A stretch of DNA of 64,000 nucleotides from DATIRA01 sp963766505 (GTDB lineage: Bacteria > Pseudomonadota > Gammaproteobacteria > Steroidobacterales > Steroidobacteraceae), in the NCBI GenBank assembly GCA_963766505.1, contig CAVYAL010000005.1, forward strand, positions 496,001-560,000. Reading direction: 5' to 3'. The translations under genes and the position numbers were made by a program. The notes under the pieces were generated by a model. The model did not search any database and was not told where the DNA came from. It was given only the letters and a program-made list of their open reading frames with translations. Below, piece by piece: positions 18,576 through 28,064 of this stretch. Each line of letters opens with the position of its first letter. Within the stretch, counting starts at the first letter, position 1.

Positions 18576-19946
18576 ATGCCGCAGTTCGCGGACTTCGACC
18601 AGGCCCGGGCCTGGCTGGAACTCAATCCCCGGGTTCGCTTCATCGACCTGCTGCTGCCCGACCAGATGGGGATTCCGCGCGGCAAGCGCGTCACGGTCGA
18701 TGAACTCGAGACGGTCCACCGGACGGGACTGCTGCTGCCGGCGTCGATGTTCGCACTGGACGTGCTGGGCGGGACCGTGCAGGCGACGGGACTCGGCTTC
18801 GACGAGGGAGACGCCGATCGGGTCTGCCTGCCGCTACCCGGCTCGCTTGCGGCGGTGCCGTGGCTGGGCGAGCAGGTCGGGCAGATGCAGGTCGCGATGT
18901 ACGAGCACGATCGCGAGCCCTTTTTCGGCGATCCGCGGCACGTGCTCGAGGGTGTGCTGGGGAAGTTCCGCGCGCAGGGCCTGAACCCGGTCGTGGCCGT
19001 GGAACTCGAGTTTTACCTGGTGGATCGAGAGCGCACGCCCGAGGGTTGCTGCCAGCCGCCCCGGCAACCGCTGTCGGGGCGCCGCGAGCACAAGACCCAG
19101 ATCAACTCGATGGCCGACCTGGACCAGTACTCGGACCTGCTGGCCGCGATCGACGAGGCGGCTCGGATCCAGGAACTGCCGGTCGGCACCGTCCTCGCCG
19201 AGTACGGACCTGGCCAGTTCGAGGTCAACCTGCATCATGTCGACGACGTGCTCACCGCCTGCGACCACGCGATCCGGCTCAAGCGGCTGGTGAAGGGCGT
19301 CGCGCTGCAGCATGGTATCGAGGCGACGTTCATGCCGAAGCCGTACCGCGACCAGGCGGGCAGCGGCGCCCACCTGCACGTGAGCCTGCTCGATGAGCGG
19401 GGCCGGAACGTCTTCGCGTCCGAGGACGTCGAGGGCAGTGCCGAGCTGCTGCACGCGATCGGCGGCCTCGTTGCGACGATGAACGACACGATCGCCGTCT
19501 GCGCGCCGACCGCGAACTCCTACCGCCGCTATCAGCCTGAGGCCTATGTCCCGCTCGGCCCCTCATGGTCGGTCAACAATCGTGGCGTCGCATTCCGCAT
19601 ACCACACGGGCCGGCCGCGAGCCGCCGCGTCGAGCATCGAGTCGCCGGATCCGACGCAAACCCGTATCTTCTCGCGGCCGTCGTGCTGGCCGGGATCCAC
19701 CATGGCCTCGCCGGTCGGCTGGACCCGGGGCCGCGGCTCGACGGCAACGCGTACCGTGACGCCGACCCGTCGATCCCGCTCAGCTGGGCCGAGGCCCTCA
19801 CAACATTCGAGCAGAGCAGGTTCATACGCGACTATCTCGGCGAACGCTTCGCGGGACTGTACGCAAGCACGCGGCGCGGGGAAATGCAGGACTTCAGCTC
19901 CTATGTCTCCCCGCTCGAGTACTCCTGGTATCTGGCCACGAGCTGA
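18576..19946 (+). CDS. puuA: Gamma-glutamylputrescine synthetase-like enzyme, copy 2
   Basis: 456 residues, glutamine synthetase fold. The N-terminal segment LLLPDQMGIPRGKRV, metal-site segments VVAVELEFYLVD and GQFEVNLHHVDD, GSGAHLHVSLLDERG and C-terminal HRVAGSDANPYLLAAVVLAG are clear. It is divergent from copy 1 in length and N-terminus, so it is not a recent duplicate. It is encoded with the PuuB oxidase only 3 bases downstream, which makes this copy the better candidate for true gamma-glutamylputrescine synthesis. It is transcribed divergently from puuD. Start: ATG 18576-18578 with AGGA upstream. Confidence 0.9.
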   Translation: MPQFADFDQARAWLELNPRVRFIDLLLPDQMGIPRGKRVTVDELETVHRTGLLLPASMFALDVLGGTVQATGLGFDEGDADRVCLPLPGSLAAVPWLGEQVGQMQVAMYEHDREPFFGDPRHVLEGVLGKFRAQGLNPVVAVELEFYLVDRERTPEGCCQPPRQPLSGRREHKTQINSMADLDQYSDLLAAIDEAARIQELPVGTVLAEYGPGQFEVNLHHVDDVLTACDHAIRLKRLVKGVALQHGIEATFMPKPYRDQAGSGAHLHVSLLDERGRNVFASEDVEGSAELLHAIGGLVATMNDTIAVCAPTANSYRRYQPEAYVPLGPSWSVNNRGVAFRIPHGPAASRRVEHRVAGSDANPYLLAAVVLAGIHHGLAGRLDPGPRLDGNAYRDADPSIPLSWAEALTTFEQSRFIRDYLGERFAGLYASTRRGEMQDFSSYVSPLEYSWYLATS

Positions 19947-19949
19947 GCG

Positions 19950-21221
19950 ATGCAGCACGTCGATTCCTACTACGCGGCCTCGGCCAACCCTTCACCGGCG
20001 CGCCCGCCGCTGCGAGGCGAGACTACCGCCGACGTCTGCGTGATCGGCGGCGGGATCGCCGGCTGCTCAACGGCGCTACACCTCGCAGAACGCGGCTACC
20101 GGGTCGTGCTGCTCGAGGGCCGGCGGATCGGCTGGGGCGCCTCCGGGCGCAGCGGCGGACAGGCTCTGCCCGGCTTCGGTACCAGCATGTCGACGCTTCT
20201 GCAGCAGGTCGGTCGCGACGACGCCCGGCGGATGTGGGACATCTCAGTCGAGGGCGTGGAATTGCTGCGCCGGCGGGTCGAGCAGCACCGGATCGACTGC
20301 GACCTGCACTGGGGACAGATGCACGTCGGGGTCCGTCCGCGACACCCGGCCGAGCTGTCCGAGTGGCAGAAGGAACTGGAGCAGCAATACGGATACGAGG
20401 GCCTGCGATACCTCTCGAAGCCGGAAGTCGGCGAATGGCTCGCGACGGACCGCTACAACTCAGGCCTGTACGATCCTCGCGGCGGTCACCTGCACCCGCT
20501 CAACTACACGCTGGGCCTCGCGACCGCCGCCGGGCAGGCGGGTGCGACGCTGCATGAGCAGTCGATGGTCACGCGGCTGGAGCACGGCAGGAAGCTGCGC
20601 ATCGAGACCGCGGAGGGTGCGGTCGTGGCCGACTACGCCGCGATCTGCTGCAATGCCTACGTCGACGAACTCGTGCCGGACATCCGGGCCCGCATGATGC
20701 CCGTCGGGACCTACATCGTGGCCACGGAACCGGTCGGCGAGCAGAGGCTGCGCGAGACGATCCGGGACAACGTGGCGGTAACCGACATCAACTGGGTGCT
20801 GGACTACTTCCGCTGCTCGTCGGACCACCGGCTGCTGTTCGGCGGGCGCGTCAGTTACTCCGGCCTCGATCCGCTCAATACGCGCGGCGCAACGAGATCG
20901 CGGATGATCAAGGTCTTCCCGCAGTTCAAGGACCTGCGGATCGAATACGCCTGGGGCGGCTGGCTGGACGTGACGATGAACCGCGCGCCCGATTTCAACC
21001 GGATCGCGCCGAACGTCTATTACCTGCAGGGGTTCTCCGGCCACGGCATCGCGCTGACCGGAATGGCCGGCGGGCTGGTCGCGGAGGCGATCGCCGGGCA
21101 GGCCGAGCGCTTCGACCTGTTCACCAGGCTCTCGCACCGCAATTTCCCGGGCGGGAGAGCGCTCCGGACACCGCTGCTGGTGCTCGGAATGCTGTGGTAT
21201 CGGCTGCGCGACCTGCTGTGA
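19950..21221 (+). CDS. puuB: Gamma-glutamylputrescine oxidase PuuB (FAD-dependent, DAO family)
   Basis: 423 residues. The FAD Rossmann motif VIGGGIAGCSTALHLAERGY is at 31-50, with GWGASGRSGGQ near 65-75 typical of PuuB/DadA-like oxidases, and a C-terminal FSGHGIALTGMAGGLVAE FAD-contact segment. It oxidises gamma-glutamylputrescine to gamma-glutamyl-aminobutyraldehyde with release of ammonia and hydrogen peroxide. It follows puuA2 by 3 bases, so co-translation is likely. The next enzyme, PuuC, lies in the second locus at 32949-34451. Confidence 0.92.
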   Translation: MQHVDSYYAASANPSPARPPLRGETTADVCVIGGGIAGCSTALHLAERGYRVVLLEGRRIGWGASGRSGGQALPGFGTSMSTLLQQVGRDDARRMWDISVEGVELLRRRVEQHRIDCDLHWGQMHVGVRPRHPAELSEWQKELEQQYGYEGLRYLSKPEVGEWLATDRYNSGLYDPRGGHLHPLNYTLGLATAAGQAGATLHEQSMVTRLEHGRKLRIETAEGAVVADYAAICCNAYVDELVPDIRARMMPVGTYIVATEPVGEQRLRETIRDNVAVTDINWVLDYFRCSSDHRLLFGGRVSYSGLDPLNTRGATRSRMIKVFPQFKDLRIEYAWGGWLDVTMNRAPDFNRIAPNVYYLQGFSGHGIALTGMAGGLVAEAIAGQAERFDLFTRLSHRNFPGGRALRTPLLVLGMLWYRLRDLL

Positions 21222-21264
21222 CCGGGTTGCCGGGCGACACCTGGAAAATCACCGGGAGGGCACC

Positions 21265-22254
21265 ATGACCAGGGCATCGACGACGGCTGGATGCGTTGCC
21301 GCACTGTTGCTGCTGCAGGGCTGTGGCCAGCGCAGCGAACCGGCGCAGGAGGCGGCAACTGAGCAGGAACCGGACCCGGGGGTGGCGGCGCCAGCGGCGC
21401 CGGCGGCGAACGTGGTCGAGATTCGCGCCGTCGGCATGACCTTCGACGGGCCGTCGCAGATTCCGTCCGGCTGGACGACGTTCAGCTTCGCAAACACGTC
21501 CAGCATGATCCACTTCGCTATGATCGACGTACCGCCGGCAGGCGTCACCGCGGAGATCTTCACGAATACGGTCGGGCAGTATTTCCAGCAGGCGATGGAC
21601 GGGATGAATGCTGGCGACGAGGCCGCAGTCGAGGCGGCCTTCGGCAAGTTCCCGGACTGGATCGGCGAACTCGGCCGTCATGGCGGACCGGGACTGCTCT
21701 CACCGGGCCGAAGGGGCCAGACGACCGTTTATCTCGAACCGGGCCGCTACATGCTCGAGTGCTACGTCAAGTCGGACGGTGTCTTCCATACGACGAGCCC
21801 CGGCGAGGGCCGGCTCGGCATGGTGATGGACCTGACCGTGACCGACGAGAAGAGCGACGCGCCGGAACCGACGGCAAACGTCACGCTGGCCGTCAGGAAC
21901 ACCGGGATCGAGATCGCCGGTGGCGCGCTCGAGGCGGGCAGCAACACGATACGTGTCGACTTCATCGAGCAGCAGCAGTTGCCGTCCTTCGTCGGCAATG
22001 ACGTGCACCTTATGAGAGTCGATGGAGAGGACAGCATCCGCCTGGCGGATCAATGGCTGGACTGGCGCACGAAGCACGGCCTCGAGGACCCGAGCCCAGT
22101 GACCTTCCTAGGTGGCATCAACGACATGCCCGCTGGATCGCACGGCTACTTCACTGTCGACCTGCCGCCCGGCGACTATGCCTTCATTGCCGAGATGCCG
22201 GGACCGCTGGCCTCTGGCTTCGTGCTTCCGTTCAGCGTAACGGCTGCCGAGTAG
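21265..22254 (+). CDS. Lipoprotein with two cupredoxin-like domains, function unknown
   Basis: 329 residues. A lipobox LLLLQGC places the lipidated Cys at 20, followed by a charged and Ala-rich linker to about residue 48. Two beta-rich halves of about 140 residues follow. The first shows an early His in SMIHFAMIDVP and a late Cys, His and Met in LECYVKSDGVFHTT and GRLGMVMDL, the order of a type 1 copper site but with wider spacing. The second half (DVHLMRVD, GDYAFIAEMPG) lacks the Cys and His. I do not recognise the protein as a characterised family. It starts at ATG 21265 with a strong GGGAGGG site and is probably the last gene of the puuA2-puuB unit. Confidence 0.7.
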   Translation: MTRASTTAGCVAALLLLQGCGQRSEPAQEAATEQEPDPGVAAPAAPAANVVEIRAVGMTFDGPSQIPSGWTTFSFANTSSMIHFAMIDVPPAGVTAEIFTNTVGQYFQQAMDGMNAGDEAAVEAAFGKFPDWIGELGRHGGPGLLSPGRRGQTTVYLEPGRYMLECYVKSDGVFHTTSPGEGRLGMVMDLTVTDEKSDAPEPTANVTLAVRNTGIEIAGGALEAGSNTIRVDFIEQQQLPSFVGNDVHLMRVDGEDSIRLADQWLDWRTKHGLEDPSPVTFLGGINDMPAGSHGYFTVDLPPGDYAFIAEMPGPLASGFVLPFSVTAAE

Positions 22255-22296
22255 CGGATAGCCTGTGCGTCCGCGGCGCAGCAGCCCTGGCGGCCT

Positions 22297-23859
22297 TTAC
22301 CGGCCGTACCACTGAATCCCATAGAGATCGTGCCTTCGATCCATCAGGTTGCGCACGGTGCCGCGCTGTCGTGCCTCGCGCAGCGCCCGCAGGCTCAAGT
22401 CCGCGATCGCGACCATTTCAGAGTTCGGGGTCGTATCGGCCGCGATCCCATCGCGCGCAAACGGGAAATCGCAGGGTGTCAGGATGCAGCTCTGTGCATA
22501 GTGGATGTCATTGTTGTGCACGTTCGGCAGGTTCCCGCAGCTGCCTGACAGCGCGACGTAGATCTGGTTCTCGACGGCCCGGGCCTGTGCGCAGTACCGG
22601 ACGCGGCAATAACTCTGGCGCTCGTCCGTCAGGAACGGCACGAACAGGATGTTGATGCCCTGGTTCACGAGGTGCCGTACGAGTTCCGGAAACTCGCAGT
22701 CGTAGCAGATCAGTACGCCGATCGGGCCGCAATCCGTATCGATCAGCGAGGCGGTCTGCCCTCCCACGATGTTCCACCAGTAGCGCTCGTTCGGGGTCGG
22801 GTGGATCTTGTCCTGGCTGACGATGCGCCCGTCCCTGAGGAATACGTGCGACACGTTGTGCACGGTGCCGTCCCTGAACGATGGCGTGGAACCGCCGATG
22901 ATGTTGATGTTGAACTTCAGCGACAGCTCGTGGAAAAGCTCCTTGAGCCTCGTTTCGTAGTTCGTGAGCCGCTCGATCGACACGTGCGGCGGCAGCTCCT
23001 CGTTTTCGATCGACAGCAGCTGCAGCGTGAAGAGCTCCGGGAACAGAACGAAATCCGCGCCATAGTCCGCAGTCGTGTCTACGAAGTAGTGCACGAACTG
23101 GCGGAACTCGTCGAATTCCCGTATCCGCCGCTGCCGGTATTGCACGCTGGCGACGCGGACGCGGTCTATCAGGTTCCGCCGCTCGATCACCGCCGGCCCT
23201 ACGCGGTCGTCGAAGTCGGGATTCCGCCAGATGAGCTGCACGCCGTTGCCCATGGACTCCTTGTCCAGCGGCAGATAGCCGGGCAGGACCCCGATCAGTT
23301 CGTAGCCCTGCCGCAGCTGGAAGTTCAGCACCGGGTCGCGAAACCGCTTGCTGACCACGGCCTGCACGTACTCCTCCGGTCCGGAAACGAGCTTGGCGCG
23401 CCGGTGGTAATTGGGAATGCGTCCGACGATCACGATGCCCCTCAGGCGCTGACTGCGGCACAGCCGTCGTCGGGCTTGGTAGAACCGCTGCCCGACCCTG
23501 TACCTGCGCAGGGCAGGATCCACGCAGACCTCATAGCCGTAGAGGTAGTCGCCCGCGTCGTCGTGCGTCGTGCCGTAACCGCCGCCGGTAGCCTCCTTCC
23601 AGGTATGCGGAACCAGCGCGCGTTCGCCCGGCAGACGGATCGAGGCGCAGTATCCGGCGACCTCGCCGTTCAACAGCGCGATCAGGTGCCCCTCCGGATA
23701 GGCAGTGACCTGGGCCCGCAGCATGTCCTTCGGGTAGGGTGGCATGTCCGGGTAGACCCGCTCGACGAGCCGACTGATCGCGTCGATGTCCTGCAGCGTC
23801 GCCTCCCGGATTTCGAGCCTCGAGGAAGAGGAGGGGTTGCTTGCGTCACTTTTCGGCAT
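22297..23859 (-). CDS. Bifunctional GNAT acetyltransferase / nitrilase-family amidohydrolase
   Basis: 520 residues. Residues about 15-215 are a GNAT-like domain (LEIREATLQDIDAISRLVE, YEVCVDPALRRYRVGQRFY). Residues about 232-510 are a carbon-nitrogen hydrolase with the complete triad Glu275 (FVLFPELFT), Lys351 (SQDKIHPTP) and Cys385 (LICYDCEFPE). This two-domain arrangement is a known but uncharacterised bacterial family. Its substrate is unknown; a GNAT that acylates an amine and an amidase that cleaves an amide could act on one metabolite. It lies convergent to the cupredoxin lipoprotein gene. Start: ATG 23857-23859. Confidence 0.85.
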   Translation of the reverse strand: MPKSDASNPSSSSRLEIREATLQDIDAISRLVERVYPDMPPYPKDMLRAQVTAYPEGHLIALLNGEVAGYCASIRLPGERALVPHTWKEATGGGYGTTHDDAGDYLYGYEVCVDPALRRYRVGQRFYQARRRLCRSQRLRGIVIVGRIPNYHRRAKLVSGPEEYVQAVVSKRFRDPVLNFQLRQGYELIGVLPGYLPLDKESMGNGVQLIWRNPDFDDRVGPAVIERRNLIDRVRVASVQYRQRRIREFDEFRQFVHYFVDTTADYGADFVLFPELFTLQLLSIENEELPPHVSIERLTNYETRLKELFHELSLKFNINIIGGSTPSFRDGTVHNVSHVFLRDGRIVSQDKIHPTPNERYWWNIVGGQTASLIDTDCGPIGVLICYDCEFPELVRHLVNQGINILFVPFLTDERQSYCRVRYCAQARAVENQIYVALSGSCGNLPNVHNNDIHYAQSCILTPCDFPFARDGIAADTTPNSEMVAIADLSLRALREARQRGTVRNLMDRRHDLYGIQWYGR

Positions 23860-23924
23860 GCGTCTGAACTCCGGTCACGTAGCGATTTCGCAGGAAGGGG
23901 AGCGAGAACACAGAGGGTCCGGCG

Positions 23925-24284
23925 TCAATTGTCGCCTTCGAAGGAGCAGCCCGACGTGCAGGTCTCGTGCACCACGACGCGACAGATCTGCGGAAGCCCG
24001 GGCGCGAGTTCCCTCCAGATCCAGCGGGCGAGGTTCTCGCTGGTAGGATTTTCCAATCCCTCGATTTCGTTGAGGCAATGGTGGTCGAGGCGCTCGAAGA
24101 TCGGGGCGAACACGCTCTTCAGCAGCGCGAAGTCCATCACCCAGCCGGTGCGCTCTCCGACCTCACCGCGGACGTGGATCTCGACACGAAAGGAGTGACC
24201 GTGCATTCGCGCGCACTTGTGGCCGGCAGGTACGTTCGGCAGCCAGTGCGCACACTCGAGCGTGAAGGTCTTGAAGATCTCCAT
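23925..24284 (-). CDS. queD: 6-carboxytetrahydropterin synthase QueD
   Basis: 119 residues, normal length. Zinc ligands are at His13 (LECAHWLP) and at His28 and His30 (CARMHGHSF); the catalytic Cys24 lies in GHKCARMHGH, and PTSENLARWIW is the conserved C-terminal helix. It converts dihydroneopterin triphosphate to 6-carboxytetrahydropterin in queuosine biosynthesis. No other queuosine gene lies in the window. Confidence 0.93.
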   Translation of the reverse strand: MEIFKTFTLECAHWLPNVPAGHKCARMHGHSFRVEIHVRGEVGERTGWVMDFALLKSVFAPIFERLDHHCLNEIEGLENPTSENLARWIWRELAPGLPQICRVVVHETCTSGCSFEGDN

Positions 24285-24419
24285 CGAACCTCACCGTTGC
24301 CCGGGCGCATATCCGGGGAAGAAAGCGCTGCCGGGATTCTCGCAGCAATTCCGCGGGTTTTCCCGGCCATTGCGCCACAGTGGGTCGCCGCGCGTCGCGC
24401 CCGGACCCGCGTACCGACC

Positions 24420-26594
24420 TCACCGTCCCGGGCGCAGCAGGTAGCAGACGTGTATCCGCGGGTTACGTGCGAAATCGACCGGCAGCGTCGAACGGCTCAG
24501 GTCCTCGACCTGGAAGTCCGCCAGCGCCTCGCGATCGAGCCGGAATCGCTGGCTGTTGTTCGAGAACACGATAACTCCGCCGGGCTCGAGCAGGCGCGCG
24601 GCCTGCTGCAGCAGGCCGGCATGGTCGCGCTGTACGTCGAAGTCGGTCTCCATGCGCTTGGAGCGGGAGTGCGTCGGCGGGTCGATGAAGATCAGGCCGT
24701 AGCGCCGGCCCGCCGCACCGGCCTGCTCCTGCAGCCAGCGTAGGCAGTCCTCGCGGACCAGGGCGTGTTCGGGTCCCGCGAACCCGTTCAGCGCTAGGTT
24801 TCGCCTGGCCCAGTCGATGTAGGTGCGCGACATGTCGACCGTCGTCGAGGACGTCGCGCCGCCGCCCGCCGCGTACACCGTCGCGGTGCCGGTGTAGGCG
24901 AAAAGATTCAGGAAACTCCGCCCCGCCGCCTGCTCCCCGACGAACCGGCGCGTCAGCCGGTGATCCAGGAACAGGCCCGTGTCCAGGTAATCCGTGAAGT
25001 TCACGAGGAATCGGTAGCGCCCCTCGCGCACCTCGTGGAACTCCCCGCTCGCCTCCAGCTTCTCGTACTGGGCGCCGGCCTTCTGGCGCCGCCTCGTGCG
25101 CAGGTGCACGCGCTCGGGGGCGATGCCGAGCACTTCCGGCATCATCGAAAGCGCCTCGTCGCGTCGCGCCCGCGCTGCGTCCCTGGCGATCGTGGCAGGC
25201 GCCTCGTACTCCTGCACGTAGGCATGCCGCGCTTCGTTGCCGTACACGTCGACCGCGAAGGCATACTCCGGCATGTCCGCGTCATAGACGCGGAAACAAC
25301 AGACGTCCTCCCTCGCGGCCCAGCGCGCCAGGCGCGTGAGATTCTTGCGCAGGCGGTTGGCGAACATCGCCGCACCGGGGCGCAGCCGTGCCCGCTCGAG
25401 TCGCTCGGTCCGCACCGTCTCGCGGTCCGGCTCGACCGCCGAAGCGTCGAGCCGCAATCGCAGCAACCGGCACTCGATCGGTCCGTTGAAGAACGTATGA
25501 GTCCTGTAGGCCCGCAGCCCCAGCGACCTCCCGAGCTGCGGGCTGCCGGTGAACACCGCTGCCTCCCAGGCCGGGTAGCAGCGCATCAGGGTCTGCCCGA
25601 GCTCGGCGTAGACAGGCCCGAGCGTTTCCTCTTCGCCCAGCCTCGCGCCGTACGGCGGATTCACCAGCACGAGCCCAGTCGCATGGCGCGCCGGCTCGAG
25701 CCGCCCGAGCTCGCGCCGCTCGAAGACGAGCTGGTCGCCGAGTCCCGCCCGGTTCGAGTTCGCGAGCGCGGCCCGGATCGCCGGCAGGTCGCGGTCGTAA
25801 CCGCTCAGCCGTCCGGCCTCCAGCAGGTCCAGCCTGCGCGCGGCGACTGCCTGCGCGCGCAGTTCCTGCCACGAGGCGGCGTCATGCTGCAGCCAGCGCT
25901 CGAAAGCGAATTTCTTCCGCAGCAATCCCGGGGCGATCTGCGCCGCGATCAACGCGGCCTCGATCACCAGTGTCCCGGAGCCGCACATCGGGTCCGCGAA
26001 AGCGCCGCCGGCCGACGCGATCCCGGGCCAGCCGGCACGCAGCAGCAGCGCCGCCGCGAGATTCTCCTTCAGCGGTGCCTCGACGCCGGACTGTCGGTAG
26101 CCACGCCGGTGCAGCGGCTCGCCCGAGAGGTCTATCCCGAGCTCGGCCCGTTCGCGAGCGAAGCGCAGGCTGATCCTGAGATCCGCAGAGCGCAGGTCCA
26201 CGGAAGGTCGCAGGCCTGTGCGCTCCCGGAACCGGTCCGCGATGGCGTCCTTGGCCTTCATGGCCGCGAACCGGGTATCTCGCAGCCAGGTCGGCGGCTG
26301 CCCGACGACGTCGATCGCGATCGAGCCCTCGCCGCGCAGGTGCGCCTCCCAGTCGAAGCCGCGAACCCCCTGGTAGAACTCGTCCGGCGTGCTTGCCGCG
26401 ACCTCGCCGAGGCTGAGCAGTATCCGGCTCGCCGTTCGCGAGTGCAGGCAGGCGGTGTAGCCAGCGCTCAGCGGCCCGCTGAAGCTCACCCCTGCAGGGT
26501 GCTCCCTCTGCACTTCGATTCCGAGTGCCCGCAGCTCGCCGGCGAGCAAGTCAGCCACGTTGCGCGGACAGGCGGCGAAGAACTGCAGCGGCAC
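24420..26594 (-). CDS. rlmL: Bifunctional 23S rRNA methyltransferase RlmKL
   Basis: 724 residues, the full fused length. The THUMP region covers about residues 45-155. The first methyltransferase (RlmL, m2G2445) shows FADPMCGSGTLVIEAALIA and VNPPYGARLGEEE. The second (RlmK, m7G2069) shows SFLNLFAYTGTATVYAAG and FIDPPTHSRSKRME. Both act on 23S rRNA during ribosome assembly. The start is GTG at 26592-26594, eight bases past the stop of the DnaQ-GIY-YIG gene on the same strand. Confidence 0.95.
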   Translation of the reverse strand: MPLQFFAACPRNVADLLAGELRALGIEVQREHPAGVSFSGPLSAGYTACLHSRTASRILLSLGEVAASTPDEFYQGVRGFDWEAHLRGEGSIAIDVVGQPPTWLRDTRFAAMKAKDAIADRFRERTGLRPSVDLRSADLRISLRFARERAELGIDLSGEPLHRRGYRQSGVEAPLKENLAAALLLRAGWPGIASAGGAFADPMCGSGTLVIEAALIAAQIAPGLLRKKFAFERWLQHDAASWQELRAQAVAARRLDLLEAGRLSGYDRDLPAIRAALANSNRAGLGDQLVFERRELGRLEPARHATGLVLVNPPYGARLGEEETLGPVYAELGQTLMRCYPAWEAAVFTGSPQLGRSLGLRAYRTHTFFNGPIECRLLRLRLDASAVEPDRETVRTERLERARLRPGAAMFANRLRKNLTRLARWAAREDVCCFRVYDADMPEYAFAVDVYGNEARHAYVQEYEAPATIARDAARARRDEALSMMPEVLGIAPERVHLRTRRRQKAGAQYEKLEASGEFHEVREGRYRFLVNFTDYLDTGLFLDHRLTRRFVGEQAAGRSFLNLFAYTGTATVYAAGGGATSSTTVDMSRTYIDWARRNLALNGFAGPEHALVREDCLRWLQEQAGAAGRRYGLIFIDPPTHSRSKRMETDFDVQRDHAGLLQQAARLLEPGGVIVFSNNSQRFRLDREALADFQVEDLSRSTLPVDFARNPRIHVCYLLRPGR

Positions 26595-26602
26595 GAGCCG
26601 TC

Positions 26603-28057
26603 TCAGTCGCCGCGTCGCTCGCCGCGCTCGCGACGCAGCGACCGGACGTCACGTGGACGGAGCTGCTCGAGCTGACGACGGATGATGCGGTAAGCGTCGG
26701 CGTCGAAACCCTCGTCGCCGCCGGCTTCGAGGATGCGCTCGACCTGGTCGTCCCTGGACGCGGTTCCCAGGTGGCGCCAGTGATCGAGTACGTGCACGAC
26801 CTCGCCCTCGCCACCCGGTCCCGGCTCACGTACACCGATCGGGCCCTGGAACGGCCAGGGCTTGATCCGCATGCCAGCGAGCGCGACACGCAGGCGGGCA
26901 TCGTGCAGCGCCCGAGGCTCCTGGCCCACGCAGGCACCACGGCACCGGCCCAGTTGGTATGCGAAGCAGGAGCCCGCCCCTTCCTCGCGACCCAGCGTCT
27001 TCATGCACAGCCGCTCCTCGCGCGCCTTGCCTTCCAGCGCACGCCAGGCATCGCGTTCGGAACGGAACGGACCGTGGATCTCCTCGCCGGCGGGCAGGGC
27101 CGGTTCGGCAAGCACCTGCACGCGTGGCTGCAGCCCCGCCTCCTCTGCCACGAGCCTCAGGCACCAAAGACGATCTGATCCGCGCAGGCGCCGGTTCGCC
27201 TCCGGCGCCAGCTCCTTGACGAGTTTCGATTCGAGCAGCAGCGCCCCGAACTCGCCGCCGGTCTCGATCCACTCGACGTGATGGACCTGCCTGGCGAGCC
27301 GAGACTCCTTGGACGACCGGTCCGCAGCTCCGAAATGCGCCAGTACACGGCTGCGGATGTTGCGGCTCTTGCCGACGTACAACGCAGTCCCGCTTTCGCC
27401 GCGAAACAGATACACGCCAGGCCCTTCGGGAAGCTCATCGTCCAGCTCGGGCGGCAATTGCGGCGGCAGCCGCGGCTCGCTCAACAAGGCCAGCACCGCC
27501 TGCTGGAGTCGCTCTGCGCCCGCTGCGCGCTCCATCGCCTGGATCAGTTGCGGCAGCACCCGCGCATCACCGAGCGCCCTGTGCCGTGCGTCGCAGCCCA
27601 ATCCGTAGCGCTCGATCAGCGTGTCGAGATTGTGCCGCGCGTGCTCGCGGAACAGGCTGCGCGACAGCCGGACCGTGCAGAGCACCGGCGACGCGTATCG
27701 CTCCTCGAGCCGGCGGAACTCGCTGCGCAGGAACCCGTAGTCGAAGCGCGCGTTGTGCGCCACGAACAGGCGCCCCTCGAGTCGTCGCCGGATCTCCTGT
27801 CGCAGCGCGCCGAACTCCGGCGCGTCCTCGACCATCTCCTTGCTGATCCCGGTGAAATCGCTGATGGACTGCGGGATGCGTCGCCCAGGGTTCACGAGGC
27901 TGCTCCATTGCTCGACGACCCGCCCGCCATCGAGCAGCACGATGCCGATCTCGATCACGCGATGCCGTGCCGCCATGCCCCCGGTAGTCTCGAGATCCAC
28001 GCAGGCCACGGGGCCCCTCAGTGCCTCGGCCCGGAGCAGCAAGGTATCGTCGCTCAT
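26603..28057 (-). CDS. DnaQ-like 3'-5' exonuclease fused to a GIY-YIG (UvrC/Cho-type) nuclease
   Basis: 484 residues. Residues 15-180 are a DEDD exonuclease: CVDLETTGG, FVAHNARFDYGFLRSEF, and HRALGDARV. Residues about 210-290 are a GIY-YIG domain: GPGVYLFRGESGTALYVGKS and NIRSRVLAHFG. The C-terminus has the Cys-containing region seen in Cho-like proteins (CFAYQLGRCRGACVG). The combination is known in bacteria and probably acts in DNA repair as an accessory nuclease to the UvrABC pathway. Encoded in one strand run between aguB and rlmL. Confidence 0.88.
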   Translation of the reverse strand: MSDDTLLLRAEALRGPVACVDLETTGGMAARHRVIEIGIVLLDGGRVVEQWSSLVNPGRRIPQSISDFTGISKEMVEDAPEFGALRQEIRRRLEGRLFVAHNARFDYGFLRSEFRRLEERYASPVLCTVRLSRSLFREHARHNLDTLIERYGLGCDARHRALGDARVLPQLIQAMERAAGAERLQQAVLALLSEPRLPPQLPPELDDELPEGPGVYLFRGESGTALYVGKSRNIRSRVLAHFGAADRSSKESRLARQVHHVEWIETGGEFGALLLESKLVKELAPEANRRLRGSDRLWCLRLVAEEAGLQPRVQVLAEPALPAGEEIHGPFRSERDAWRALEGKAREERLCMKTLGREEGAGSCFAYQLGRCRGACVGQEPRALHDARLRVALAGMRIKPWPFQGPIGVREPGPGGEGEVVHVLDHWRHLGTASRDDQVERILEAGGDEGFDADAYRIIRRQLEQLRPRDVRSLRRERGERRGD

Positions 28058-28064
28058 CCGGCGT

